NCBI GenBank assembly: GCA_022592435.1
Contig: JABYQS010000030.1
Location: 1 to 64,000 of the forward strand
Length of the DNA: 64,000 nt
Direction of reading: 5' to 3'
Source of the DNA: Cerioporus squamosus
Taxonomy: Eukaryota; Basidiomycota; Agaricomycetes; Polyporales; Polyporaceae
Shown: piece by piece, positions 11,800 to 21,388 of the stretch
How the letters are laid out: each line of letters starts with the position of its first letter
How positions within the stretch are numbered: position 1 is the stretch's first letter
The notes under the pieces: generated by a model
Told to the model about the DNA's origin: nothing
The model's input: only the letters and a program-made list of their open reading frames with translations
Database searches by the model: none
Program-made: the position numbers and the translations under genes

Positions 11800-12672
11800 G
11801 TTGCGCGAGCGACGCGTTCGCGCACAGCCCGGGAGGCGAGAGGACAAAAAGGCATGAGCGCGGACGGGTCCAAGCTAGCACCTGGCGATAGTGGTATTCC
11901 GGTGCAGGCCGGGGACAAAGCAAGGTCTAGAGAAGTCGTTAGGGAGGGCCACCACGCTGACCGAGGCGATGCGGTGCACTGACTCTGAGGTCGGGGCGTC
12001 CGCGTCAGGTCCTCCTAGTAGCTACGACCGAACAAGACGCTTCTGCACCTGAGGCCCTTTCTTGCAGTGACTCACCCGCGCCCACGAGAGCATGCATATC
12101 GCCCTGTATTCTAGAGAGAAGCGGGCCTCTATGGCGTATACTTACTTATCCTGCGAGCCATCGATTCCGAGTCGACCGCGGCGGTGAGTCTCAGGCTCTT
12201 GCGTCCAAGCGTCCCGATACGTTCATCTTCCTTTTCCGCAGCTACTTGTGAAGCTGTGAGTATCTCAAGGATATCGCACCGCAGTAGAAGCTCACGAACT
12301 CGAAGTAGACAAGAGGACGAAGAGGGACTCTGAGAGGCGTGCGAGCAACGCCGCCACGAGGCTACCGTGGCGGTGGCAAGAAGCCTAGCAGCGCCCAGAT
12401 AGGCAAGTCTTGTCGCTCCCGACTTTTCGTATCGACCAGCGATGCTGTATCTGATGCATAGCTCTCTTCGTCAACACTTTCTGGACGTTTCCTGTGCCAC
12501 TTCCTATTATCGAGGACCCTCCTGTCCAAAACGGCGTTGTCTAAACGCTTCACGATCCTCAGGTTGCTACTTCGCAACACCTCGTGTACTGGGGTAATAG
12601 GTATCTTGTGATTCAAGGTCAAGCCCAAGATCGAACTGTACGCGTAGACTGACGGAATTCCCGGACAGAAGC
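11800..12672. other. Intergenic stretch with one weak exon-like frame
   Basis: Mostly featureless. On the minus strand 12628-12362 holds an 88-codon frame without an ATG. It is rich in charged residues and ends LPIWALLGFLPPPR. It could be a leftover exon or the far end of a decayed gene. I cannot connect it to a start or to a known family. Confidence 0.3.
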
Positions 12673-13245
12673 CTAGCTCTCTACATAGCCGTATAGGTAT
12701 GCTAACAGCAGCATCACCGGTCCACCCAACAGCCCAAACCCCAGCGCCCCGACTTTCAACGCATGCACTCCACTGAACCCGTGCAAGTCCAACTTATGCG
12801 TCCTCAGCACAACCGCGACGCCTAGGGCGGGAACAAAGCTCCCCACGTACAGGACACCCATCAGGAACCCCAGCACCGCCCTCCGCCCCGCGAGGAACTC
12901 GCGCAACGGTACGCGGGCGACCCAGGCCGCGACGATCACCCCGACGAGGAGTATGAGGGAGACGAGGATCCATCCGGCAGCGAGCGCAATGTTGAGCGGG
13001 TTCGCGTTCTCGCTCGTCTGCCCTCCGAGCATCGCCGCTCCGATCGCGAAGTACAGGAAGCTCGCGCCGAGAAGGAAGACGACGGGGAGCGCCAGGCGCG
13101 TCACCGTCACGATGGCGGAACGCTCCGAGACTCGGGTAGCAGCCCAGGGATGATCGTAGCGGCGAGAGGCGTCACTGTCCTCGCCCGGATAGATGGAAAC
13201 GAAGCGTTGGAGAGGGATAGATGTTGTGGCGGTGGACGTGGACAT
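12673..13245 (-). CDS. Four-helix membrane protein, cluster paralogue 2 (190 aa)
   Basis: Cleanest member of the local membrane-protein family: one exon, ATG at 13243-13245, stop before 12673. A ~48-residue polar N-terminus is followed by four hydrophobic segments: VVFLLGASFLYFAIGAAMLG, IALAAGWILVSLILLVGVIV, VLGFLMGVLYVGSFVPALGV and VGALGFGLLGGPVMLLLAYL. The stretch between segments 3 and 4 contains HGFSGVHALKVG, the signature shared with the paralogues. No enzyme motif or transporter signature is recognised. A strong TATATAAA lies ~95 bp upstream. The function is unknown; the even spacing and repeated fold suggest local tandem duplication. Confidence 0.7.
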   Translation of the reverse strand: MSTSTATTSIPLQRFVSIYPGEDSDASRRYDHPWAATRVSERSAIVTVTRLALPVVFLLGASFLYFAIGAAMLGGQTSENANPLNIALAAGWILVSLILLVGVIVAAWVARVPLREFLAGRRAVLGFLMGVLYVGSFVPALGVAVVLRTHKLDLHGFSGVHALKVGALGFGLLGGPVMLLLAYLYGYVES

Positions 13246-13338
13246 GGTGGTGGGTACTTGATAGTGGGGTCGGGGACAGGGCAGGTCGACGTGGCTCTGG
13301 GTGTGGGATCGCGAACGTCCCTGCGAGGATACCGCACG

Positions 13339-13346
13339 TTTATATA
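13339..13346 (-). promoter_or_regulatory. TATA box for cluster paralogue 2
   Basis: TATATAAA on the minus strand ~95 bp upstream of the ATG at 13245. Confidence 0.55.
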
Positions 13347-13655
13347 CCCCAGAACTTCAGCTCCGCCCCCATCCTCCTACCCAGCGCGGACACGCAGTAG
13401 CAGGACTGGCCCATCTGGGCAAGTGGGCAACACAGCCTGGACAAGTCCTAGTACCACGTTCGGCCAGGTCGCCATCACAGCCAACGGACAAAAGGAACAT
13501 CCTGCTCACCTGCACGAGTGGTAGCACTGTGGCGTCGTGACTTCGGCTACTCACTGAGTAGCAGCATCCAATGCCGCCGCAAGTCCCATGGTTCTCGAGG
13601 GAATCCGCGTGGCGAATTGGTCAGCCGAGAGCTGCTACTATCGAGCATAGCGCAG

Positions 13656-13958
13656 TCAGTACGCACTGCGGAAGGCATTCTTGATCCACCCTTGAGTCAG
13701 AGCCGACGATGTCGGCGAACCTGAGTAGGTTAGGAGACGGATGCGCGGAGCGCGAGTCGGAGGATGCAGGACGGCAACTTCGGAGTCGCGTAGATGGTCC
13801 GCATGAATGATATCTGTATCAATTGTCGTCAGTGCTCTTCCGCTCTGGGTGGCCATGTCTATGACGCCGGCCGGACGGCGTGCTATGTAGGAAGAGGGTT
13901 CAGGTGGATGCAGTGGCGATGGGCCCGGGAGTGCTGTGTTCCGGGCGGGTGAAGCCAT
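13656..13958 (-). CDS. Possible 100-residue uncharacterised protein
   Basis: Open frame from ATG at 13956-13958 to a stop at 13656. It is Pro/Arg/Thr-rich with no signal peptide, membrane segment or known motif. The only support beyond the frame is its position 30-50 bp downstream of a TATATA element inside a perfect 18-bp palindrome. A further minus-strand frame (14644-14372) lies upstream and could belong to the same or a decayed transcript. It may be spurious. Confidence 0.22.
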   Translation of the reverse strand: MASPARNTALPGPSPLHPPEPSSYIARRPAGVIDMATQSGRALTTIDTDIIHADHLRDSEVAVLHPPTRAPRIRLLTYSGSPTSSALTQGWIKNAFRSAY

Positions 13959-13988
13959 ACGTAGTACGGGCGGAGGTTCCTTGAGAAT

Positions 13989-14006
13989 ATAGTCTATATA
14001 GACTAT
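13989..14006. repeat. Perfect 18-bp palindrome containing TATATA
   Basis: Sequence atagtctatatagactat is self-complementary over its full length, with TATATA at the centre. It may be a TATA element inside a dyad binding site for the small frame just downstream on the minus strand. Confidence 0.45.
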
Positions 14007-14938
14007 CACGAAAGATCAGGTTGAACTGTATAACGAAGTACTTGCCTCGTCTACTGCGCTCCCATCCGGTTGTAGAGCTATAATCAGTAATGGAACCAGC
14101 TTGAGTTGCTGGTGAAGGTACACGTCTTCAGGAACTGACTGGGTTGAGGACTTACTTACGTCGCCGTCATCGTCGTAGCCTCGCGAGTGACGATCATAAG
14201 ATCCTGTACCGCCTCTCAGGCCTCATCGATCTCGTCCGGTTCCCGAACGAGAGGCGATAGTTTGCAAAAGCGTACATGTCGAGACGTGAGCCATGCGTGC
14301 AAGTTGAAGTCGAAGTTGAAGGGACTCGGGTAGCTACTACCGACCGGGCAGCCCGGAGATGTGGCGGCGCCTCAGATCGCCCAGAAGATGGCTCCGCAGA
14401 CGGAGAAACTGCCAAGCATTGTATCATTTGCACCTGAATGGCAGGCAGTAGTCATACCGAGGCGGTTGTCCGGTTGACGACTTGAAGTCTGGCCGTAGTA
14501 TGTATATCTCGTCTCCTCGGGATGCATAGATCGGAGGGCTTCGGTAGTAAGTTCACAGACCCTGGATGCTGACGAGGCTAACGCCTCGCTGTACTCCGCC
14601 AGCGACTGCTCGGGGAATTCGGTTGGGGTGGGATGTGTGTGCATGGGTCAAGAGAGACAGAGTTTGCACGAGTGCGGATTTTCTATGAGATATAAGTATC
14701 AGACACTCTTCTTATTATGAGCAGTGAGCGGAGGAAGGAGAGTAAAAGGTACTACTGTATATTCAGACAGGGGCGAAGGGGCGTACCTGGGAATGTGGGC
14801 TTACGGGAAAGTGCATGGGCGGGGCGCCGGTAGCTCACCGAAGAGACAAGGACAATAGAGGACAATAGATACGGACATCAAATTCAAGGAGCGTGAGCAG
14901 GCGCGAGCCTGTCACTAAGTACAGATGGTATATGTACG
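14007..14938. other. Gene-poor gap inside the membrane-protein cluster
   Basis: Contains short minus-strand frames at 14194-14433 and 14372-14644 without recognisable domains. I see no supported gene. Confidence 0.4.
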
Positions 14939-15733
14939 TCAGCAAGCGCATAACTCCACGCAGCACAACACGATCATGCACGAGCACTCGTCGGACGACC
15001 CGCCGACGTACCGGCCCTCTGAAGCTCCCAAGCACAACCACATCAGGAAGAGAACGACCTGCACGGGGATCCCTATCACGACGTATCCCATGCACCCGGA
15101 GGCCAGCACCTGCGCCGTGGTCAATCCAGCGAAGTCGGGACCGACGTCGTGAGGAGCCACGAGGACGCCGACGGCCATGAAGAAACCTGCGATCGGCAGA
15201 CACGCCGCGAGCACCGTGCACAAGTACACCTCGGAGCGGCGCAATCCTAGACACTTCCGGACGAAGAGCTGGATGGCGAGCGCGACGGGCACGACGATGG
15301 CGTACACGATGACACAGCCGTACAGGGCTAGCAGCCACGAGGCGGGCCACCACGCCGGTCGCTTGAACGCAAGAGGATCGGTGGAGTGGTCGAAAGGGTC
15401 TGCAGGATAGGTCGGATATGTGTCAGTCGAGGGAGCCGGGTCCGGGGATGTGTCTGCGTTGTAATGGAGGATGCTCTTGCCGGCCAGCGGGAAGATCGCG
15501 CCCGCGATGTACGAGACGATGAAGGTGATGACGGTAACAACAGTATTAAACCCTGCACCTCTAGGACCATCGTCAGAGATGACGATATCGCCAGCTCGCA
15601 GAACGCCTCCGGCGCCGTCTTCGTTTGTGTGGAATAATCGTGACGAGTGGTGCGGGCAAGGGGTCGGTTGATAAGGAGAAGGAGTGGGAATAGAAGGAAC
15701 AGTGGACAAGGAGCGTGAGTTCATCGTCTGCAT
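14939..15733 (-). CDS. Four-helix membrane protein, cluster paralogue 3 (264 aa)
   Basis: Same family as the neighbouring membrane proteins. Start chosen at the ATG at 15731-15733 because the open frame further upstream lacks an ATG. Polar N-terminus, then VVTVITFIVSYIAGAIFPLA, a luminal-type loop with HYNADTSPDPAPSTDTYP, then ASWLLALYGCVIVYAIVVPV, VYLCTVLAACLPIAGFFMAV and VVIGIPVQVVLFLMWLCLG. The loop before the last helix reads HDVGPDFAGLTTAQVLASG, corresponding to the HG-x-HAL-x-x-G signature of paralogue 2. The tail is Cys-rich (CSCMIVLCCVELCAC), as in paralogue 1, which could mean lipidation or metal/thiol chemistry. No function can be assigned. Confidence 0.62.
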   Translation of the reverse strand: MQTMNSRSLSTVPSIPTPSPYQPTPCPHHSSRLFHTNEDGAGGVLRAGDIVISDDGPRGAGFNTVVTVITFIVSYIAGAIFPLAGKSILHYNADTSPDPAPSTDTYPTYPADPFDHSTDPLAFKRPAWWPASWLLALYGCVIVYAIVVPVALAIQLFVRKCLGLRRSEVYLCTVLAACLPIAGFFMAVGVLVAPHDVGPDFAGLTTAQVLASGCMGYVVIGIPVQVVLFLMWLCLGASEGRYVGGSSDECSCMIVLCCVELCAC

Positions 15734-15939
15734 CGGGAGACAAGCAGATCTGAGTGCGGGTGAGAGTGGTGGAAGAGATGCAGGGAGCAACACACACTAT
15801 ATGTATATGCAAGTGAGGGCAAAGCGTCGCGCAATGGCATCGCAGCTTTCAGAAGGCCCTTGTACGTCTGATGGCGCACCCGGGATCCGGGTGACAGACA
15901 TGTCCAAGCGACTCACCCATCGCAACGCGCAACCAAATG

Positions 15940-16609
15940 TCATACAGCGTCCTTCTGTCTACAAAGATAGAGATACAACGGCAGAAATAAGAGTCCGCCT
16001 GCGACTGCCACAACAGCAAAGCCCAAAGGACCAGCCTTCAGGGCCTGCGCCATCGATAGTCCATGCGGGCCAAGGTGTCCGGGAGGAAGAACAGACCCAC
16101 GACCGTGACGAATGCGCCCGCTACCACCGAGAGCCCGACCACCATGATGAAGAAGACCACCTCCCACGAGTAGCAGGCGCCGACGTGGTTTAGCAGCCAC
16201 GCCACAAGCAGCGCGAAGACGCAGCCGGCGCCGTTCACGACAGCACACCCGACTGCCACAACTTGCGCGAACGCGGGCGTCATGACCTGCTTCACGTACA
16301 GCGCCGCGATCTCGGCCTTGTACTCCAGGAGAAAGCCGCCGAGCTTGATGAACCCGGCCGCGAGCCCGAAAGAGACCAGCGCGCTCAACGCAATGATGAG
16401 CAGGAACAAGGGCCCGAATAGGATGGGCATGAGTGCACCCGGAGGTGCTGGGGCGGCATCGGTCTTGTTGTAGTGGCATTCGGGGATGTCGACGCCATGC
16501 CTAGGTCGGACGAGGCGCGCTTCCAACGGGTGATGGAGGTGTCCGAGAATCGCGACCTCTTCGAGGAAGAGGTTTCGTCCCAATCAAATAGAGAGTTGTC
16601 TTTTGAGGA
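15940..16609 (-). pseudogene. Four-helix membrane protein, cluster paralogue 4, with frame breaks
   Basis: Related to paralogues 1-3 but not readable in one frame. A polar N-terminus (MSSKDNSLFDWDETSSSKRS, ATG at 16607-16609) is in one frame. Helices 1-3 (MPILFGPLFLLIIALSALVS, VVAVGCAVVNGAGCVFALLV, FFIMVVGLSVVAGAFVTVVG) are in a second frame, reachable from an internal ATG near 16432. The final block with the family signature (GPHGLSMAQALKAGPLGF, then helix 4 and YLYLCRQKDAV) is in a third arrangement, shifted one base near 16070-16085. As read, translation from the second frame stops right after LARMDYRWRRP and loses helix 4. It is either a recent pseudogene or a gene hit by base-call errors. 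Confidence 0.55.
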
Positions 16610-17570
16610 CATAGGACGAGAGTACAAGCGCACTGCAATGCGCTAGGATATAGCACGGGAGCGAATGAGAAATACTGGTACTTATACGCACCCGTGCATA
16701 TCCCAGGTGCAGCATCTCCAATAACAACCGGGGAATGGTGCGTCAAGGAGACCACAGCGAGCCGCCCCGTAGACAGAGAAAAGTACAGTACTCACATGTC
16801 ACAAACGCGAGTGCTCCTGCAGTGACTGGGGCGTCCAGTCGGCTCTGTAGCCCGGGTGCCCGGTTCATCCCTCCTGATCAGCTTATTGTGTGGCGAAGCA
16901 GAACAAGTATCCCGGTTTTGAAGCAGCGTTCACTAGAGCAAAAAGGCAGCATCCGGCTTCTGTGGACTGCAAGTCAGAGCAGGGGAGAGGTGCGCAGGAA
17001 GTTTCACAGTTCAGAGATGACAATGAGCAAGAGAGAGTCGCGTTGGAAGCCTTGCGCTGGTCCGAGTCGGCCGGAATGAGATCTGCCACGTGGATTCGCC
17101 AGCTTTGGTAACTCAAGCGCGCGGTGGTGTTGACGACCCGGAACAAAACTCCTTTTTCTCCTCCACCCTCCATCCTAGCGACAATCGCCACGAGCTCATG
17201 CAGCGTGTACTCAGATATCTAGGAACTTGTTTCAGTCTTGGACGCCTCTCATATGACAATAGCTCTCGATGAGAGGCATGCCAACCTAATTCTCGCTATC
17301 GCGAGCTGAAGCCCGCTCTCGCCGCCCATCCCTCACAGCGTGTGTATGACAACGCTGATGGACGAAGAATAACTGTATCTTCGCTTGTATTTTTGGTGAG
17401 GCATGTCACAGGGCCGGAAAGAGCTGCGTCAATGGTCTCCCTATAAGAGCCTCTGCAGGTTGCTGGAGGTCCTCGGTTCTGGCTAACGTCCACGCCTTCC
17501 GACCTCACACAATCGTTTACACTGCATCTATAGCGCTACGCTGGTATTTTGTCTCACCCTCCCATATACC
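16610..17570. other. Divergent intergenic region between paralogues 4 and 5
   Basis: About 0.96 kb between the minus-strand start near 16609 and the plus-strand start at 17571. It contains a TATAAG-type element on the minus strand near 16681-16686 and one on the plus strand near 17440 (ctataagagc). Short frames on both strands have no support. Confidence 0.45.
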
Positions 17571-18137
17571 ATGTCCTCTTCTCAGCTCTACCATCGACGC
17601 TCGTTCTTCGTCGGCTCGCCGTCTCACCAGTCTGAGCACGACATGCGTCCCGCAACTTCCATATCCGAGACGACGACTCGCGACCCCCTCACTGTGGGAG
17701 AGGTACTCATAATGATAATCCTCGCACTCTGCATTGCACCCGCCATGCTCGGCTCAGTCAGCTGCATGCTACACACCTTCCCACTCGTTTACTTCCAACA
17801 CCAAGCCCCATACTCGGCCCTCGCTGCGACAGAAACCATCCACGTCAAACTAACGATGTCGGGCTCCCTCATCACCACCTTCCTCACCTTCCTCCTGTGG
17901 TTCGCCGTCGAAAAGACCCTGGGCAAGAGCTGGATCATACGCTGTCTCCTCATCGGCGCACTGACGGCGTTCCCGCTGGCCGCTGGTGTCGCAGTTGTTC
18001 CAAGCGCTGCGCCGGCCGGATTCCATGTCGAGCATGGACTCGCGCTGGGTCTCTGGAGCTTGGTACCCGAGATGATCTTCTTTGTTCTCGTTGGAGCGCT
18101 TTTGAAGCGCTTGGGCTGTCTTCCGCAGTTCTCATGA
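17571..18137 (+). CDS. Four-helix membrane protein, cluster paralogue 5 (188 aa)
   Basis: Single exon, ATG at 17571, the only family member on the plus strand. Polar N-terminus of ~40 residues, then VLIMIILALCIAPAMLGSVS, a loop, SGSLITTFLTFLLWFAVEKT, CLLIGALTAFPLAAGVAVVP and SLVPEMIFFVLVGALLKRLG. The loop before helix 4 reads GFHVEHGLALGLWSL, matching the family signature (aromatic-x-x-H-(G/A)-L-x-x-G). Length and helix order equal those of paralogue 2. A TATAAG element lies ~130 bp upstream. The function is unknown. Confidence 0.65.
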   Translation: MSSSQLYHRRSFFVGSPSHQSEHDMRPATSISETTTRDPLTVGEVLIMIILALCIAPAMLGSVSCMLHTFPLVYFQHQAPYSALAATETIHVKLTMSGSLITTFLTFLLWFAVEKTLGKSWIIRCLLIGALTAFPLAAGVAVVPSAAPAGFHVEHGLALGLWSLVPEMIFFVLVGALLKRLGCLPQFS

Positions 18138-18305
18138 GGGATGCGTTACAGGGCACATCTCCGTGCGACAGATGTTCTCCATAGATACCTTCGGAAGACC
18201 CAACTGCGAAACACTGTACATTACAGAAAGTAGATATCCGGTCATCGTCTATTATCGTACAACAGATAGATACAGAAACACTTGCGCTCGGTGTATGACA
18301 CTCAT

Positions 18306-18969
18306 TCACCGATTGAATGCCTTCGAGAATACCCCAAAAGCCCGCGAGAACGCAGATGGAGTCGTCGGCGTCGGCGCAGGAGTCTCGAGACTCCCATCCT
18401 CGACCGCCACAGTGCTTGGCAGCAGGGGAGGCGGCGCCTTGCGCTTCGGTCGCCGGCGCGCTGTGGGTGTCGTGGGCGTGTTCGGCGGCGACGTTATTTC
18501 GGTCTTCTGTATCAGCGCCGAAGTCTCGCCCTCTTCCACAGTTCCGCGCCGCGAGGGAGCGGGGCTCTCAACCACGATACCTCCCAGGATAGACCGACTG
18601 CGATGATGGATGCCGGGGGCTGCAGGTCAAGGCGAGCTCAGCAGCGTATCGATAGGGTCGTCGGTCGAGGGACAGACTCACGACTTGCAGGTGAAGAGGT
18701 GTCGCCGGATGTCGAGCTCAAAGACGTGTCGGCATCTTCCTCATCCTCGAAGATGGGGCTGTCCTCGAGGGAGCCGGCGCGAGTCGAGATGGTACCAGCC
18801 TCGAAAAGCACGGAGCCCTCGCTGGCGAGCTTGGGCGCCCTCCGCACAACGTTCGGGAGGTCCTCTGTGCGCCCGCATGAGGTTCCGGGCTACGATGCGG
18901 TTCACAGAGGCATGGCTCACCGCGCTTCGTGGCGAGAGGGTTGCACGTAGACAGACTGTATTGGCTCAT
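18306..18969 (-). CDS. Small Pro/Ser/Thr-rich protein, three exons, unrecognised
   Basis: Gene model built from splice sites. Exon 1 starts at ATG 18967-18969 (MSQYSLSTCNPLATKR). A ~56-nt GT-AG intron leads in phase to EDLPNVVRRAPKLASEGS. The middle part is acidic (DSPIFEDEEDADTSLSSTSG). A second intron (gtgagt to ctgcag) leads to PPGIHHRSRSILGGIVVESP. The C-terminal exon has a basic patch (ARRRPKRKAPPP) and ends in an amphipathic FSRAFGVFSKAFNR. Both introns keep frame and remove in-frame stops. TATAAG lies ~70 bp upstream. The product is ~170 residues and probably disordered, with possible nuclear-localisation-type basic residues. No family is recognised. Confidence 0.5.
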
Positions 18970-19034
18970 GGGTGAGATGACAGGTAGACAAGCGAGCAGG
19001 CGACGCGGGAGGAGGAGGGTAAGCACACGGGTGA

Positions 19035-19040
19035 CTTATA
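19035..19040 (-). promoter_or_regulatory. TATA box of the small Pro/Ser-rich gene
   Basis: TATAAG on the minus strand ~70 bp upstream of the ATG at 18969; supports that start. Confidence 0.45.
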
Positions 19041-19732
19041 TCCCTTTGTCGCTCTTTGGTTCTTCTCCTTCGGGTTCTGAGAAGAACATCGCTCCGCCGG
19101 CGGAGTCGTCCTGTCCAGGCTTAGCTCATGGCGGTGAGAATCATCGCGAGGACAAGACGCACAAAAGAGATCCCTCATTAAGGCTCAAGAGACACAGTTG
19201 CGCGCCGCACAACATGCTTCTAAAGCTTCCGAGGGCGTTGATGTTGCGAGCGAGAAGGGGACATAGACAATGAAATATCAGATAAGGTCTGCTTGCAAGA
19301 ACCAGCGAGATACAAGACCACTTACCGACCGGTCTACCGGATTGTGAGTTTACTGTGTGCATCTTCGTGCATCTCGTAGCATCTTGACGCCTTCTACCGT
19401 ATTTAACGAGCCAACCAAGCGAACAAGATGCGGAGGAAGATGTCATGGAAGGTAGACTAAGAGCACAACTTCTTGAAGCAGCCTGCAGCGCGCGTGGACC
19501 CACAACGACGGATCGTTTCGGATCGCTTGACTCAGGTTAGGGTCGAACCAGTCCTGTAGCGCTTGAAGCTGAACGTTGGTCGTTGCACCTGGACTTTGCC
19601 TACTACTCGACTAGTACTCTAAGGACATGCGCGCAAAATATGAAGATATACGCTGTTCATCCTCTCATACCAGCTTGTCCATCACCCTCTAGTTGACTAC
19701 TCGGCAATAGGAGAGCAGAGGGAGCCTTCGTC
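19041..19732. other. Intergenic region, no supported gene
   Basis: Only short frames without motifs; no repeat or RNA gene is seen. Confidence 0.5.
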
Positions 19733-20563
19733 TCAGGCTTCTCCTTCGTCCCACCCGCGACGAACCTGGGACGCACGATACTCGCGCACACGCAGGACCC
19801 TCCACAGTACCGCCATTGCACCACGGGGAACATACAGGATCGCGGCACCGACGAGGTTCGTCACCGCCGCATGCCGCTCGTCCATCGGCACAAGCGCAGA
19901 GTGCTCCAGCAGCGCCGCACCCAGCGCGCCGACCGCAGCGGCGCGTGCCATGCAGAGCGGTATACCGAACCACAACGGCCATACCCCGCACAACTGCGTG
20001 CGTATCGGTGAGTTCGCCCTCTTCTCGAACTCCTCGTCCCAATACGACTCGGGCTGCCGCGGCTCTTGGGTGAATGGATCGCGTCGCTCCGACCGTGGAG
20101 ATGGCGGAGGTGTTGAATCGGAGGGGCAACTCGCTAGGCAAAGGAGGAGATGTGCCCCCAATGTGCAGACGAAGATCGCGTGGAATGTGATGGCACCGAC
20201 TAGACCGGTCGTTGTGGCGGCGACTGTGCGCACGTCGAACGCAACATCGTCCGGTCGTGTGTGGCGCAGGATGGTGTGTCCGAGGAAGGAGTTCATCGCG
20301 TTGTTGAGTCCTTGCGGCACTCCGAGCGCGAAGGCGACATAGAAGGTCTGAGTTGCGCAGTTCCATGGCGTCCGCCTCGTGGCTCTGGAGGAGTCTGTCG
20401 AAGGGCGAGAAGACGCGCCATGGTTCGCCCGTTCTGCAGACAGTCCGTTGACTGGCGTTGCCACCGTGTACGAGTTCATGATTGTCTTCACAGAACCGAA
20501 AGAGGTGACAGATGAGATACGCATGAGGGCCTTGTCGAACGTGTGGCGAAGCCCTTTCATCAT
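19733..20563 (-). CDS. Membrane protein, divergent cluster paralogue 6 (276 aa)
   Basis: Single open frame, tandem ATG codons at 20558-20563. N-terminal ~70 residues polar, then TFYVAFALGVPQGLNNAMNS, VGAITFHAIFVCTLGAHLLL, a charged loop of ~50 residues (Pro/Ser/Arg-rich), LWFGIPLCMARAAAVGALGA and AAVTNLVGAAILYVPRGAMA. The segment before the last helix (PMDERHAAVTNLVG) resembles the HAL-x-x-G signature of the neighbours but weakly. Four hydrophobic segments, a long central loop as in paralogue 1, and the location argue for common descent. The function is unknown. Confidence 0.55.
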   Translation of the reverse strand: MMKGLRHTFDKALMRISSVTSFGSVKTIMNSYTVATPVNGLSAERANHGASSRPSTDSSRATRRTPWNCATQTFYVAFALGVPQGLNNAMNSFLGHTILRHTRPDDVAFDVRTVAATTTGLVGAITFHAIFVCTLGAHLLLCLASCPSDSTPPPSPRSERRDPFTQEPRQPESYWDEEFEKRANSPIRTQLCGVWPLWFGIPLCMARAAAVGALGAALLEHSALVPMDERHAAVTNLVGAAILYVPRGAMAVLWRVLRVREYRASQVRRGWDEGEA

Positions 20564-21388
20564 CGAGGACGGCTCGACGAGTGTCTTCTCCGATGCAGAG
20601 TCGTCCTTGACAGGAACTAGGGTCCCGTCAGCGACAGATCAGGCACATTACAGCTGTAGCACTCACGGGCTGTGCGCGTCATTTGCGGCAGGAGTCCTAT
20701 CCGAGGACGGTATGAGTACTGAGTGAACGAGTGGACGCGACTATAAGCGGGGTTCATTGAGGTCCTTGTACATCATTACATTACGGGGCTCATGCATATC
20801 ATCATTTTTACCAGCGGCGTGGTGTCCATATACTCGGAGAGAACCTGAGACCTTCCGGCGATGATGATATAAGTTGCGTCAGTGCATCTCAGGACGGCCT
20901 AGTGCGAAGATCTCGTCTGTGCGCGTCGTTCGTTGATGAACATGACGGGGTAGACGAGACATGCCATGACTCATGCAGCACTGGCGCCTCGGGTTGTAGC
21001 TGTGGCGGACACGGTGGCGCTTTCACGCTCAGTTTCTACTCCTGCACTCATCACTGAGGGGCCACCCTCGTATGCTTTCTCACTCTTTGCCAATCATCTG
21101 CACTCTGTACGCGTCTTGAGACGTAACAGCAGGATTTCTTTGCCTCTTGATCGTCAACTCCCCGACACCCGAGCCTAAATACCATGGCACTCTTCTAGCG
21201 GCAGCTCGGAGGCAGGTTCTGAACGCCTTGGAGCCAGATCAACTGTGGCGGAATGCAAAGTGGAACGGCCAACGACTGACACAGACAGACGCTGACCTGG
21301 AATGTTGCCGACGACACAGTGAACTGATACAACGCCTCCTGCGGCGCAAGGTCTCCTACCACACCTCCGCGCCGCTCATGGCCGAGGG
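20564..21388. other. Intergenic region with a short unassigned frame
   Basis: A 70-codon plus-strand frame at 20966-21178 starts with ATG and is Ala/Val/Ser-rich. It could be a first exon of the weak model that follows, but I could not find in-phase splice sites to join them. Confidence 0.3.
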
